A DNA stretch of 64,000 bases from Anaeramoeba flamelloides (GCA_027625915.1 JANTQA010000063.1:2852001-2916000); one strand, 5' to 3'; shown: positions 13,002-24,535, numbered from the stretch's first letter. Made by a program: numbers and translations. The notes: a model not told the origin generated them from the letters alone.

Positions 13002-13727
13002 TCCTTCAATTATACCCCCTTTAAAAGTTATCTTCAGAAACAAATTATTGTTTTTAAAAGTCCATTTCATTCTTTTCCATTTTCAAAAAGTTAAAAATTC
13101 AACATTTTTTTATTTATATCAAAAAATCACTATTTTCTTTGAAGAAGAAATGAATATTATTACTTACACAAAAAGTATATAAAAATTCAACTTTAACATA
13201 TAAAAAAAACAAGCTTTAGAATAACCCAGTATAAGAAATTAAGTTAATTTCAAAAAAAAAAAATAATAATTTTTATTAAAAAAAAATATAATTTCTTTAT
13301 TAATAAAAATTTTAAATTGATTTTATTCTTTTTGTTTGTCAAATAAATATATTAAAAATCATCAAACATCATTAAATTAAAAATGTTGTAAAATGTTTTT
13401 TTTAAATTTGTAAGACACCCAAACATATAACCCTTAAAAAATACTTTTAAATTTTATTATTTTAAACAATAATTAAAAGTAATATGTTTATAATACAGTT
13501 TAAATATAAAAAAATAAGGATCAAATAATTGAAATAAACTACCACCTTTTCTCAATTTTTTAAATATTTTCAAACAAATTACTGTTATTTTTAATTTATA
13601 ATCATATTAAAATTAAAATTAAACAATACAATCAACCAGATTATTTGTATAAGAACCCCCCTTTATCCATATTCTAAACAACCTTTAAAAAAAATTTTTT
13701 TTTGAATAAATTAAATTACAAGGAATG

Positions 13728-13759
<32 letters not shown>
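13728..13759. repeat. (TA)n microsatellite
   Basis: An uninterrupted TA dinucleotide run of about 30 bases. Confidence 0.9.
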
Positions 13760-13766
<7 letters not shown>

Positions 13767-13789
13767 CATTTTTACCTACCGACCCCCTT

Positions 13790-13986
13790 TAAAGACATTT
13801 CCACTTTTAAGGCACAAACTTTCATCGGAATTTAAGGCACAAAAAAATCACAAATTAAGGTACAAAATTTGTAATTTTTTTTTTACAATTTATTTTACTA
13901 GAATCTGAATTTTGTACCTTAATTTGAGATTTTTTTGTACCTTAAATTTCGTAGCAGTTTGTGCCTTAAAAATGGAACTAACTGTA
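13790..13986. mobile_element. Mariner-type MITE, family M1, copy 1
   Basis: A palindromic element of about 197 bp. The left arm is CCACTTTTAAGGCACAAAC then TTTAAGGCAC and AAATTAAGGTAC. The right arm is GTACCTTAATTTGAGA, GTACCTTAAATTTCG and GTGCCTTAAAAATGG, ending in CTGTA. There is no coding capacity. Three other copies lie at 23767, 32150 and 43343. Confidence 0.7.
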
Positions 13987-14560
13987 ATAAAATATTTATC
14001 ATTGGGCTTTACTTCTATTTTTAATAATTGTATTATAAGTTTGGTCTGTTTTACTTATTCAATTAAACAAGAAATTATTTAAATATCTATTTTATCAAAA
14101 TAAAAATAGGTTACAAACTTTCTGACCCCATTTTTTTCTTTTTTATTCGACAATCAAATCACAAAAAGATGAGATTTTTTTATGAAAATTTAATTTTGCA
14201 AAATAATTTTTTTAAAAAATGACAATTTATACATTTACAATTTTTTTATGAATTTGTTGAGATTTTTTTAACCTTTTTTAAAAATTAATACTTATTAACC
14301 TCTCAAAAATAATTAAACGGAAGAAGAAATAAAATTTATCGACAGAATAAATGCAAAACATTACCCAAAAATTCAAAAAATACCAAAATTTATCTTTATA
14401 ATACACAATTATTTAATTTATAGACAATTAAGATTGATTTAATATTCATTAAAAAATATTTAAAAAAAAATAAAATATTTTTTTCAAAAAAGTTAAATAA
14501 TTTTGTACTAACCAAAAAGATTGTTTTTTTTTCAAAAAGTATACCCTTAGATTTATTTTT

Positions 14561-14586
14561 AATATATATATATATATATATATATT
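14561..14586. repeat. (TA)n microsatellite
   Basis: A TA dinucleotide run. Confidence 0.85.
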
Positions 14587-14939
14587 GAACAATTATTCAA
14601 AAAAAGCCTTGGGGAAACTTGGTAAAAAACAAAACAAAATAAAAATCCCTGAACTAATAATAATAAAAAATCCAAAAAATGAATAATATTTTAATTATTA
14701 TTAAACTAGATGATCACATTTTTGACCAATTTAAACAAAATTTCTTTATTATTATTTCATTTACAACGCTGCAACATCCCTAAGAACTAAATAATATTTC
14801 TAAAATTTTGAATAACTTATAATAATATATTAAATAAAAAAAATATATTCATTTGTAAAAAATAAATACTAATTATCAAATCTCGTTAATAATTAACCCT
14901 TAATTTATTCTAAACTAGGAAAACCTGGCATACATGTAC

Positions 14940-15334
14940 AAAAAGATATTTAATAATATTGCAAGTTTTTTACTAAATTTGTAATTTTTCTAAAAAATAT
15001 CAAACTTTTAATATGCGCCCCAGTGGAGAAGGTTCGTTGTTAGCAAACCTGAGGTTTCTAATAGCAAAAAAAAAAAAAATTTAACAAAAGAATAAAAAAG
15101 TTTGGGTTTATTTTTGTTTTTTGATTTCTGAAAATTATTTTCTATTTTTGAATTTATGTTTCTTCCCCAAAAATTTTTATTCTTTTGTTAATTTTTTTTT
15201 TTTTTTGCTATTAGAAACCTCAGGTTTGCTAACAACGAACCTTCTCCACTGGGGCACATATGAAAAGTTTTATAGTTTTTAGAAAAGTGTCAAATTTAAT
15301 AAAAAAACTTACAATATTAAGAAATCACTTTTTA
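14940..15334. repeat. Long foldback (inverted repeat) with 49-bp perfect GC-rich stem
   Basis: The arms 15017-15065 and 15207-15255 are exact reverse complements over 49 bp, starting GCCCCAGTGGAGAAGGTTCG and ending TTTCTAATAGC. Pairing continues inward with few mismatches to 15106 and 15166, leaving a loop of about 59 nt. It also continues outward, less well matched, to about 14940 and 15334. The stem is markedly more GC-rich than its surroundings. No second copy was seen in the window. Confidence 0.85.
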
Positions 15335-16092
15335 TTAAAGTGTATTTAAAAAAAAAAATAAAACCATCAACTAAAAAACAATGAATTCCAATTTTTGAAA
15401 ATTTTCATTACTTTTATTTACTTAATACCCACTGGAAAAAAGTTCACAAGAAGATTTTTTCTTAATAATTAAACCAGCTTCGAATTAAAATCGGATATTT
15501 TTATTCTGAAAATAGAACAAAGTCTTCTACTTAATCGAGTACCCCCCCAATAAATAACAATTTTAACATCAGAACAATTGATTTAATTTCTTCAATTTTT
15601 TAATTTTGTTCCTTTCATTTCTTTCTGTTCTTTTAATATTATTAAACAGATTTTTTTTTTAAAAAAATCAAATTTAAAAAAAAAACCAAAGTTTGATTAC
15701 TCCAAAATAACTTTAAGAAAAAAGGAGACAAAAAAATTTCTTTTAAAATTTAAACACTTACTTTTAAAACATCTTAAAGCAAACAATTCTACTTTTCGAA
15801 AGAAATTGAGAAATATAACATGAAATTTGAATGAAAGTTACCAGAAAATTTTTTTAACATTTTATTATTTTCAAAAATTTGTAGTTTGTTCGGTTATTTC
15901 TTTTATAAATATCAACTCGAACTGGAATTTTATTATTACTCTTCTACCAAAGCCATCTTATATTGATTTATTCTTGCAAAAAAAAAAAAAAAATGAATTA
16001 TTACATTTATAATTACAAAACCTAAAAAAAAAAATAAATCTAAATAACAAACGTTTTTATTGTTAAAATTTCAGAAAACCATAAAGATAATA

Positions 16093-16119
16093 AATATATA
16101 TATATATATATATATATAA
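16093..16119. repeat. (TA)n microsatellite next to the glycosyltransferase stop codon
   Basis: A TA run directly downstream of the UAA of the glycosyltransferase gene, so probably in its 3' untranslated region. Confidence 0.85.
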
Positions 16120-16120
16120 A

Positions 16121-19100
16121 TTAACCAATTTTAACTTTTAGTCGCTCATTTAAAATCTTTTCAGAATTAATTTGGTTTTTTTTTTCGAAATTTTGAGCAT
16201 ATTTTCTAATTTTAAGGTATTCAAATTTTTTTTGATATTTTAAATATGCGTCTTCCATCACACTTTGTAAGGACTTAACATTTGGATCGAACCAAGTTAA
16301 CTCACTATTAGTTAATAAGCAGCTTTCATTAACCCATATACAATTTTTAGGATTATTACAAGGGAAGTTTTCACATTTTACCAACGAAGATTGTATTGAT
16401 AAAGAAGCCTCTGATGGCACCATGTCCTCAAATAAACCATTGGCATGTGTAGTAATTAAAGGAGTACCGACGGCTAAAGATTCTGAAAGTAAATTATCTT
16501 TTGGAAAAACACGGAAAGGCGAGATCAACCAATCTGCGTTAACCAATAATTGGGCAATTTCTAGATGTGATTGGGGATTGAAATCGTCAATAATTTCAAT
16601 TTGATGGCCTCTTTCAAAAGATTTTGGGTAATTAATCCTCTTCAATAAATCAAAAGCAAATTGCTTAGGATTTGGGTTTGAATTTGAATATTGATAAGAA
16701 TATTTATACAGATCATCTTTATCTTTTTTTATATATTTTGGATTTAAATATAAATTAAGATTTGTTACAATTTTTAAAATAATTTTCAAATGCTCTTGAG
16801 GTTCATTATTATTATCATTATCATTGTCATCATTATTGATTTTTTTATTAATTTTATTGATATTGTGAGGTGAAAAGGTCTTTAAAAAGGTATCGATTAA
16901 AACATCTATCCCAGATTGCTTAGAAAAGTCACCATAATAAAGAAAAGTCACAGAACCACCCCCGCTTTTCAATTGTTGAACCTGCTCTGAAAAATAATAA
17001 TCATTAATTAATGGATGGATAGTTTGGATTTTTGAATTAACAACACCTTCTTTCATTAAAACACCCTTTAAATAATTATGGTTTACCCAAATTTCGTCAT
17101 AGTTGTGGTTTATTTGCGCGACCCAACTGCGTGGCAAAGAACCGTAATAATAATGGAATAACAACGTATTTTTTATGTGTTTTAATTGGGATTCAAACGA
17201 AGGTGGGAAAGTGGAATCGATCATTAAATCCAAAGATAATGATTTTTTTTTATAAAATTTAAAACTTTTCGTAAATTCGAGTTCGTCGTTATCATAAAAA
17301 ATATGCCTAGGGTCTGCATTATCGCTTGGGAAAGTTAATAATTCAAATTGATTTGGCATTTTATTATAGATCAAGTTTGCTAACTGTTTGTTTTTTTTTG
17401 CTATATCGATTGGCTTAAATAAATTACCAACCAAGCCAATTGTTTGCTTGATAGGGGGCTTGATATATTTGCAATCATCCAATTGGTTGCCTTTACAAAC
17501 CTCGATTTGAAGCGGCGGGTATTCTACAATTGTTTCTTTTAAACTCATTTGTACCTCTTTCAGATTTTTATCATCCAAACGATAATCATGATCATACTCA
17601 TTATGATAATTTAAATCAATATAATTTTTTTGATATTTATATTTCCATAGATCCATTGACAATAAAGAATTCATCGGAATATTAATCGATTTTTCAAATT
17701 CGTTTGGGGTTCGAAATTTAATTTTTTCATAAAGAAACGGCTTTGAGTTAATTAACATTATTGGGGAATTACATGTAAAAACCTGATATAAATTTAAATT
17801 TGTTTCCATTTGCAATTTATCAGTCTCACTTTTAAAAAGCATTCTTTTACCAGTTTTAATGTCAATGATATAATTGTTGTTATCAATTTTTATACTATCA
17901 TCATTCTTATCAAAATCATCATCATTATCATCAAAATCGAAATCGAAACTACTACTACTACGACCACCACCACCACCACCAACATCACCACCTTTATTAA
18001 AAATGGATAAACAATATAAATCAGTAAATTTTGAATAATTTATTAAATTATTAATTTCGTTTTTATTAAGAATTTGATCAAATATTAATAAAATTTTTTT
18101 ATGATTTAAATTTAATTGGTTTTCAAGAATGGAATTAATTTTTAATAAATTATAATGACTTTTGATTTTTCCAATTCTATTTGCAAGAATTAAGCGGACT
18201 GAAGAAACACCATTCATTTCCTTTAAATATGCTTCAATATTTTTACCAGATTGAAGATATTGGTTATTATTATTTTGCAAATTAATATTTGTTTCTTCAA
18301 CTATTAAAATATTAATATCCAATTTGATGTTCTTCATTTGCAATTTTTTTATTAATACTTTTAAATTACTTTTAAATAAATTCAAATCATTATTAACATT
18401 TTCACCAATCATCAAAACCATTAAATATCTCTTATCATTATTACGATTACCATTATTATTATCATTATTATTACCGTTATTATCATTATCGTTATTATTA
18501 TCCTTTGAAATTGATAAAGAGCGAACAGCCTTTAATAAATTGTTCATTTGGAATTTCTCTCTAATGTGGATATATGCAATTTTTGAGATCGTTTCCCAAT
18601 ATTGCCTGTCGTTTAATAATAAATTAGTAAATTTATTAAAGCAAATTGTATCATAACCATTACAAATTGGCAATTTTTTAGGTTCAATAATATTCAAATC
18701 CAAATTAATTGCCCTCATTGAATCAAAAGTGAAAACAAAGGGCAAACCTCTTTCCATTGAATGCAGATTTTTAGTCGAAATGCCACCAACACCAATTGAG
18801 GGGTTGATCATTATTTTGACAGATGATAGCATTTGTGACAGTTTATTTTCAGAAACGATGCCATGCAATATAATATCCTTTCTATGCGAATATCTTGATT
18901 TTAAGGATCGGCAAATACTGCCAGCAACATGGAAAATTTTGTCTTGGTTGTTAGGCAGTTTATCAAAAACGTTTTCGATAAACCATGCAAATGGCTGGAC
19001 AATTTCAGGGTTGTTGTAACTGAAAAAAATAAACCCGTTCCTTTTTTCAAATGGCAAGACCAACGGATCGGTTTGGTAGGCATTTTTAATTTCAATTAAT

Positions 19101-20029
19101 TGCTTATCCTTCTGAACATCGGGATTAAATTTGATTAAATTATTATTTTTGCTTTTATGATTTGAATTGTGATTTTCTTTTGGTATCACAACATATGGCA
19201 AAATGGACATGTCCTTTTTCCGGTGTGGCAATTCCTTTTCGATATCTTTGAGATTTTCGTGCGATAAAAAGGTCAACTTGTCAGACTCCCTTAGGATCCT
19301 TAATGTGCCATATTTGATTAATTGCCACGAGGGATGCAGCCAATCGTAATCCTTTTTGAGATTTGCACCCTTTTCCGAGAGGTGCTTGAACCTTTGCCAA
19401 TGCAGCTCGTCGATCAAGGTTATGATTTCGCAATTTGGTGAATGCTTTTTCAAATCCTTTAAAAAATCATTCAGCCATTCCCAATATTTGATTGTGGGCC
19501 AAAAAAAGAAGACTGCCTTTTCAATAGACTCGTAGCCCTTAATGCTCTGCAGGTTTTTTGGCCGAATGTAGACCTCGGTGCCAAACTCTTCTCGTAAATA
19601 CTTTAAATGATACCTCCTTTGCACCCTTTCCTTTTGGTACGACAAATAGACAGGCGAATAGCCTTCAGATCTGAGCGCTGTTATTAAATGTGAAAAGCGT
19701 AGATCAGATCCCTTGCGATCAAACAAGGGCACAGTGAAATGCAATAATAAGATCCTGCCTCGGTACGTGGTGTTTTGGTAGCTGTGCTGAAAATTCTTTA
19801 TGCTGACGCCCGGATCAAAACTTGGATCTGTTTTGATAAAGAATGTAGACACAAGAACCAAAAAGGTTACAAAGATCAAAATTTGCACAAATTTTTTGGT
19901 TGAGGCATCGCTTGAGGAATATTTTGGGTGATTCGAGAAATTTTCTTCATAGCTTTGATTGCTTGGTACAGAACTGTTGTAATCTAAAACAGGTCCTGTT
20001 TTGAAATATTTCTTAAAAGGTTTTAACAT
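16121..20029 (-). CDS. Membrane-anchored protein with two GT-B (GT4-like) glycosyltransferase modules
   Basis: A single-exon gene of 1302 residues ending VKIG then UAA. After about 46 polar residues a single hydrophobic helix (about 47-64, ILIFVTFLVLVSTFF) suggests a type II membrane protein with lumenal catalytic domains, probably in the Golgi or ER (inference). The first GT-B module spans about 85-500, with a C-terminal half containing HGIVSENKLSQ and INPSIGVGGISTKNLHSMERG. An Asn-rich linker follows (about 515-540), then a weaker alpha/beta region (about 545-720) interrupted by Gly and Asp runs. The second module is at about 850-1290 and has NADWLISPF and ESLAVGTPLITT, typical of GT4 sugar-nucleotide sites. 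Donor, acceptor and linkage cannot be told. The N-terminal 800 bases are much more GC-rich than the linkers. Confidence 0.8.
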   Translation of the reverse strand: MLKPFKKYFKTGPVLDYNSSVPSNQSYEENFSNHPKYSSSDASTKKFVQILIFVTFLVLVSTFFIKTDPSFDPGVSIKNFQHSYQNTTYRGRILLLHFTVPLFDRKGSDLRFSHLITALRSEGYSPVYLSYQKERVQRRYHLKYLREEFGTEVYIRPKNLQSIKGYESIEKAVFFFWPTIKYWEWLNDFLKDLKKHSPNCEIITLIDELHWQRFKHLSEKGANLKKDYDWLHPSWQLIKYGTLRILRESDKLTFLSHENLKDIEKELPHRKKDMSILPYVVIPKENHNSNHKSKNNNLIKFNPDVQKDKQLIEIKNAYQTDPLVLPFEKRNGFIFFSYNNPEIVQPFAWFIENVFDKLPNNQDKIFHVAGSICRSLKSRYSHRKDIILHGIVSENKLSQMLSSVKIMINPSIGVGGISTKNLHSMERGLPFVFTFDSMRAINLDLNIIEPKKLPICNGYDTICFNKFTNLLLNDRQYWETISKIAYIHIREKFQMNNLLKAVRSLSISKDNNNDNDNNGNNNDNNNGNRNNDKRYLMVLMIGENVNNDLNLFKSNLKVLIKKLQMKNIKLDINILIVEETNINLQNNNNQYLQSGKNIEAYLKEMNGVSSVRLILANRIGKIKSHYNLLKINSILENQLNLNHKKILLIFDQILNKNEINNLINYSKFTDLYCLSIFNKGGDVGGGGGGRSSSSFDFDFDDNDDDFDKNDDSIKIDNNNYIIDIKTGKRMLFKSETDKLQMETNLNLYQVFTCNSPIMLINSKPFLYEKIKFRTPNEFEKSINIPMNSLLSMDLWKYKYQKNYIDLNYHNEYDHDYRLDDKNLKEVQMSLKETIVEYPPLQIEVCKGNQLDDCKYIKPPIKQTIGLVGNLFKPIDIAKKNKQLANLIYNKMPNQFELLTFPSDNADPRHIFYDNDELEFTKSFKFYKKKSLSLDLMIDSTFPPSFESQLKHIKNTLLFHYYYGSLPRSWVAQINHNYDEIWVNHNYLKGVLMKEGVVNSKIQTIHPLINDYYFSEQVQQLKSGGGSVTFLYYGDFSKQSGIDVLIDTFLKTFSPHNINKINKKINNDDNDNDNNNEPQEHLKIILKIVTNLNLYLNPKYIKKDKDDLYKYSYQYSNSNPNPKQFAFDLLKRINYPKSFERGHQIEIIDDFNPQSHLEIAQLLVNADWLISPFRVFPKDNLLSESLAVGTPLITTHANGLFEDMVPSEASLSIQSSLVKCENFPCNNPKNCIWVNESCLLTNSELTWFDPNVKSLQSVMEDAYLKYQKKFEYLKIRKYAQNFEKKNQINSEKILNERLKVKIG

Positions 20030-20332
20030 TTTTTTTTCTTTTTTTTTTTTTTTGGGTTTTACAAAATTAGAGACAACCCAACAGATGACAAAAAATGATT
20101 TGAAAAGTGATTTTTATGTGGAATTAAACACTTGTTTATTATAAATAATATGCTTAATTGAATATTACCAAATAAGGTTATAAAATTCTAAATTGCTTTG
20201 ACTCAAACATTCAAAGATTTAGATTTTTTGTTAAATGTTCTTTGGAAGCAACCAAATGGTTACTAATGATTGATCGTCGAAACATCACGATAATTAATAC
20301 TTTGTTTTTGTTTCAACTCAAGTTGTTGAACT

Positions 20333-20559
20333 TACTGTTAATTGTAAAATAAATCGGACAAAATTTTCATTCATCGTTCCAAAAAAAATCTTTGAAATAA
20401 TCTTTGAAAATCGAATTATTTTTCAACCATATAACGTGTTTAACGTGGTTAGAGGATCGGGACTATCAAAATTCTGTATTCAAAGGATTTTTTAAATCAT
20501 AATTTAATTTTGGAAAGATAAATGAAAATTTTGTCCGATTTATTTTTCAATTAATAGTA
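20333..20559. mobile_element. Palindromic MITE, family M2, best-preserved copy
   Basis: The TIRs are about 50 bp at roughly 90% identity. The left one starts TACTGTTAATTGTAAAATAA, then ATCGGACAAAATTTTCATTC. The right one read in reverse starts TACTATTAATTGAAAAATAA, then ATCGGACAAAATTTTCATTT. Total length is about 227 bp and it is non-coding. This copy best defines the family ends. Confidence 0.75.
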
Positions 20560-21972
20560 CTAAAGTACAAGTGATAATGTACTTTTTTTTAATTAAGAAA
20601 TACTTTTTTTCAAGAATTTACCGGTTTGTTGTCGTTATTCATAAAATTCTTTTGATTTCGGATTTTATATAGGGTGACTTCAAAGTAGAATTTGAGTGAT
20701 GAACCGTGCTTTCAAGATTTTTTTCTCTTTCAATTGGGTTGAATACCTGATTAAAAGTGAAAAGTAAATAATGAATATTTTTTTCATTAATCATTGAGGA
20801 TTTATGAAAAAGTGTTATTAGGCTTGTTGGATCCATATATTATACAACAAATCTGAAAACAACAATAGAACCTAAATGGAATCTCTAACAAAATATTTGG
20901 TTTGGGTTTTTCAAAAGTCAATTATAAAAATTGAAAACTATAATTACAGTTCGAATGATATATTCAAAGATTGTTTTTCGATTGCAAGTTTTTTCTTATT
21001 AAATTTTATTTGATTAGTCTCGTTTTGCTTTTTTGGTGTGAGTTAGATTTCCAATTTTGAAAAAAAGTTGATTGTGTTTTCTAATTTCCTTTTTGCAAAA
21101 ATTTGTTTGAAATTTTTCAAGATTAATTTTTGATAAATCAAAATCTGAGTATTTTTTAGATCAATTAATTTTTTTTGTATCTTTCCAAAAGAAAATATGG
21201 TTTTAAACTTGTTCTATTTTTGTTTATTTACTAATATTTATCATTCTTTTAATTCGAATTATAGGATTATTTTTCTTTTTGATACTTAAAAAAAGGAAAT
21301 ATGAGTATTCAAAAAATGGTGATATATGAAGTTTCTTTGATTTATGTGAGTTTTTTCTTCAAAACTTTTTTTTTTTTTAATTTAAGGTACAAAATCATAC
21401 GGTTATTTTTATTTAGGAAAACCGAATTTAGCCACCAATTAGAATCAAAAACTTAACAAAAATCATCAAATGCTCTGGGATTTGTGATCTTTTTCTTATA
21501 AAAGTTAATATTCTTAGGGTTATGATTATATTTTTTTGATTTTATTCATTAAATATGAATGTAATGCTTATCATAATAATAAAGTTCTCAAAAAATTCTT
21601 TTAAAAAATTTTTAATTGAAATTTTTCAGTTCCAAACAAACTACTTAAAGATCTATTATTATTTAACACAATGTTTAAAACACCATTACTCAGATGAGTC
21701 AAGAGTGAGTTAAAAAACTAGAATTGGAATATATTTATGGTATACTATAAAATTTGTTTTCAAAACTTCTATAATATTTTCAGAAATAGATCAATTAATT
21801 TTACAATAAAGTGGTTTTGTTACTTCAATAAAGAAATTAAAAAAAAATGAAAATCGGATGAAAACTATTATTGAATTTTGTTTTAATTCCAATTGAAATT
21901 TTCTTGGTAATTTTCATCAACCCAAATTAATTTTATAGGTAAATTATCATTTCTTGATTTATTAGAGTGTTA

Positions 21973-22466
21973 TATAGTAGGTAAAAAAATACCGGACATG
22001 AAAAAAATCCCCACAAGATTTTTAATTGTGAGTATTAGTAAAATTTTTGTCTAATTTCAATGAAATCCTTATTATAAATAACCAATTTTTTTATGAGATT
22101 AGTAATAAACCCACCCAAAGTTCATCAAAGTAAGGTGTCTCTAGAATACTCGAGTAATTGTTTGATAGCCATATGTTGATCAACTTTTTTTGAAAAACAA
22201 TCGAGTTTAATTAAGGTTTACTAGAGTTTGGAAAATGATAATTTTTTTTCTTGTTTTTTGATTGATTGAATGGTGTTTTGAACAAGTGTGATTTCATTAA
22301 TCGTCATTCTAATAAGTGGGGGAGTTATAATTGAAAAAGTTCGATTCTTAAAAAAAGGAATTTGATTGTAAATAAATGAAATTACAGAATAATTTTACTA
22401 ATATTCACAATGAAAAATCTTGTCTGGGATTTTTTTCATGTCCGGTATTTTTTTCACTGCTCTATA
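21973..22466. mobile_element. Non-autonomous TIR element with TACCGGACATG ends (M4)
   Basis: The inverted repeats are about 70-80 bp. The left one contains AAAAAATACCGGACATGAAA then AAAATCCC and ACAAGATTTTTAATTGTGA. The right one is its reverse complement with few changes (TTTTTCATGTCCGGTATTTT). The ends lie in TATATA sequence, consistent with insertion at TA. The interior of about 340 bp has no reading frame. Only one copy was seen. Confidence 0.7.
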
Positions 22467-23174
22467 TATACTTTGGGTTTATTTATTTTTTTTTTGAATA
22501 TTATTAGTGAAACATATGCTCAAACTATACTACCCCAATTAAAACATATACACAAGTACAATACCACTTAATGAATTCTACAAGTCACAATAAAAGTACC
22601 AAATATTTGTATATGTTGTAGTAAATGTTTTCTGTATTGAAGAATTAAAATATTTTTTTTTTTCGAAAAACATGCTTTTTTTTTAAATTTGTTCTAATTA
22701 AAGACCGGATAATAAGTTCTTAGAAATAGAACCAAGAAGGTATCTATCGAATTATTCAATAATTTAAGTCCGTTCCCAGAATATATTGACTAATTACACA
22801 ACAAAATTGAATAATTTAAATATGAAATAATATCGGTATAAATGAGAACTTCCTGGCAAGTGTTTTTTTACTAAATAAGTTAAAAATAAAAATGAAAAAA
22901 AAAAAACTTAATTTTTTCCAAAAAAAAAAAAGATTGATACATTAGAGGGTTTGATTATGTCTATGCTGAACTGACGATAAAGTTATAAAAGTCAAGATTA
23001 TTTTTACCAAATCACGGTATTTTAGAAAATTGTGATATTCAATATTATCACGATAATATAACAAAAGGCGATATTCTATAAAATATTGATAATTATTTAA
23101 AAATCGTGATAATTGTCGAAATATTATGATTAAAAAATAATTGCGATATATTATTGGATGTGTATTTTGACTAA

Positions 23175-23378
23175 TTGAACAATATTTTTAAAAAGAAAAA
23201 TTTTTTTGATCAAAGAACAGATTATGAAATTAAAATTGATGCTTTGAAAATACAACAGAAAAGATTCTTGGTTCAATCAAGGATAAGATCAAAGAGTTTT
23301 AGTATATTTTCATTTGATTTGGTTAGCAAAACTATTGATCATTTTCGATCAACAATAAAAATAACTAAAGATAAATAA
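23175..23378 (+). pseudogene. Short reading-frame remnant inside transposon X
   Basis: The frame opens at a TTG codon at 23175. Its last 45 codons (QQKRFLVQSRIRSKSF ... STIKITKDK then UAA) have a counterpart in copy X2 (QQKRYLIQSRIRIKSF ... STTIRTKDK then UAA). The two differ by substitutions and one whole-codon indel. X2 has a stop upstream in the frame, so neither copy looks like an intact gene. It may be the decayed end of the element's own protein. I do not recognise the family. Confidence 0.35.
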
Positions 23379-23766
23379 TTATTTTCTCAGTCAATTGTGG
23401 TATTGTAAATAATATTGAATAAAAAAAGCTTCTAAAACAACCAACCTTTCACACATCCTTGAAAGTATGTTTTCTTAGGTGAAAATATTTTCAAGATTCT
23501 CAGGAAATCAGAAAGGAGTTAGATAACTTTTAAAAAACTTTCACAACAACACAACTAGATTATCAATAATTATATTGAGTTTTTGGACTATTGTTTTCTT
23601 TTTCTTATTCTTCTTTTTTTGAGAATCTTTTTATTTTACAGAAAAGATCACTAGAGTTTAAATGGTTTTTGTATAATTGATTACGAATATGAATGAAAAT
23701 TAATCTTTATTCTTTTTAGGTTATTTAACTTGTGAAGATAATACAACCCTTTTTAAAAAACACATC

Positions 23767-23965
23767 TAGAGTCAGTTTCACTTTTAAGGCACAAACTTTC
23801 AACGAAATTTAAGGCACAAAAAAATCTCAAATTAAGGTACATATTTGTAATTATTTTTTTTACAATTTATTTTACTAGAATCTGAATTCTGTACCTTAAT
23901 TTGAGATTTTTATTGGGCCTTAAATTTCCATGAAACTTTGTGCTTTAAAAGTGAAACTGGTTGTA
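23767..23965. mobile_element. Mariner-type MITE, family M1, copy 2 (inside X)
   Basis: The ends are TAGAGTCAGTTTCACTTTTA and AAAAGTGAAACTGGTTGTA. The internal arms repeat AAGGCACAAA and TTAAGGTAC in both directions. It interrupts the alignment of X1 with X2 just after the shared GGTTATTTAA ... GTGAAG stretch, so it inserted after X did. Confidence 0.75.
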
Positions 23966-24319
23966 TTTTAAATTCAAATTCATTTTTAAAATTGGTAATT
24001 ATTTTTATTGATCATATGATTAGTTTGAAATTTTTTATTTGGTAAAAAAAAAAAAAATTTCCACTACAAACCTTCTCGCTCCGTTTATAAAAGCTTTCTA
24101 TCTTTCAAAATTTTCATACACTTGAAGACAATTCACAACCCTTACAAACCCTTTCAAACATTTTTAAAAGGGGAAAGCGTTATAAAAGACCTAAGGCTTA
24201 GTAAATGGCCTGAGTATTTTTTTTTTTAGAGTTATTCCAAACATAATTTTTCATTCTTTTGCAATTCTTATTTTATCCCAATAATGTGGAATATCGCGAT
24301 TTTATAATTTTTTGTGATT

Positions 24320-24535
24320 CTATTTGTTTCAAAATATCTGAACAAATTATCATTCAGCTTACCAAAATAGAATTTTTAAATTATGTAAGATTTTAATATT
24401 TTACATTCTTAAAACCAGTATAAATAATCCATTTACCTTTTAGAATCGAGAGATTGATGATTTATTGTATTTCTTGGAATGTGATTTTTTTCTGGAAAGC
24501 TGTACGGAAAATTTTGATCTTTTCTTTTATGATTT
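24320..24535. mobile_element. Palindromic MITE, family M2, copy 4 (inside X)
   Basis: The left arm TTTGTTTCAAAATATCTGAA is followed by TCATTCAGCTTACCAAAA. The right arm is TCTGGAAAGCTG followed by GAAAATTTTGATC. It splits the X sequence between TTTTTTGTGATT and TGATAAAGTTGG, which are contiguous in the other X copy. Confidence 0.55.

Larger units (their letters stand above)
10991..16120. other. Intergenic, repeat-rich, no gene seen
   Basis: About 5.1 kb with no coding-like frame. It holds a degenerate R module (11790-11932), a Y-family element (12235-12720), an M2 MITE (12768-13001), an M1 MITE (13790-13986), the long foldback sequence (14940-15334) and TA microsatellites at 13728-13759 and 14561-14586. 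Confidence 0.7.
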
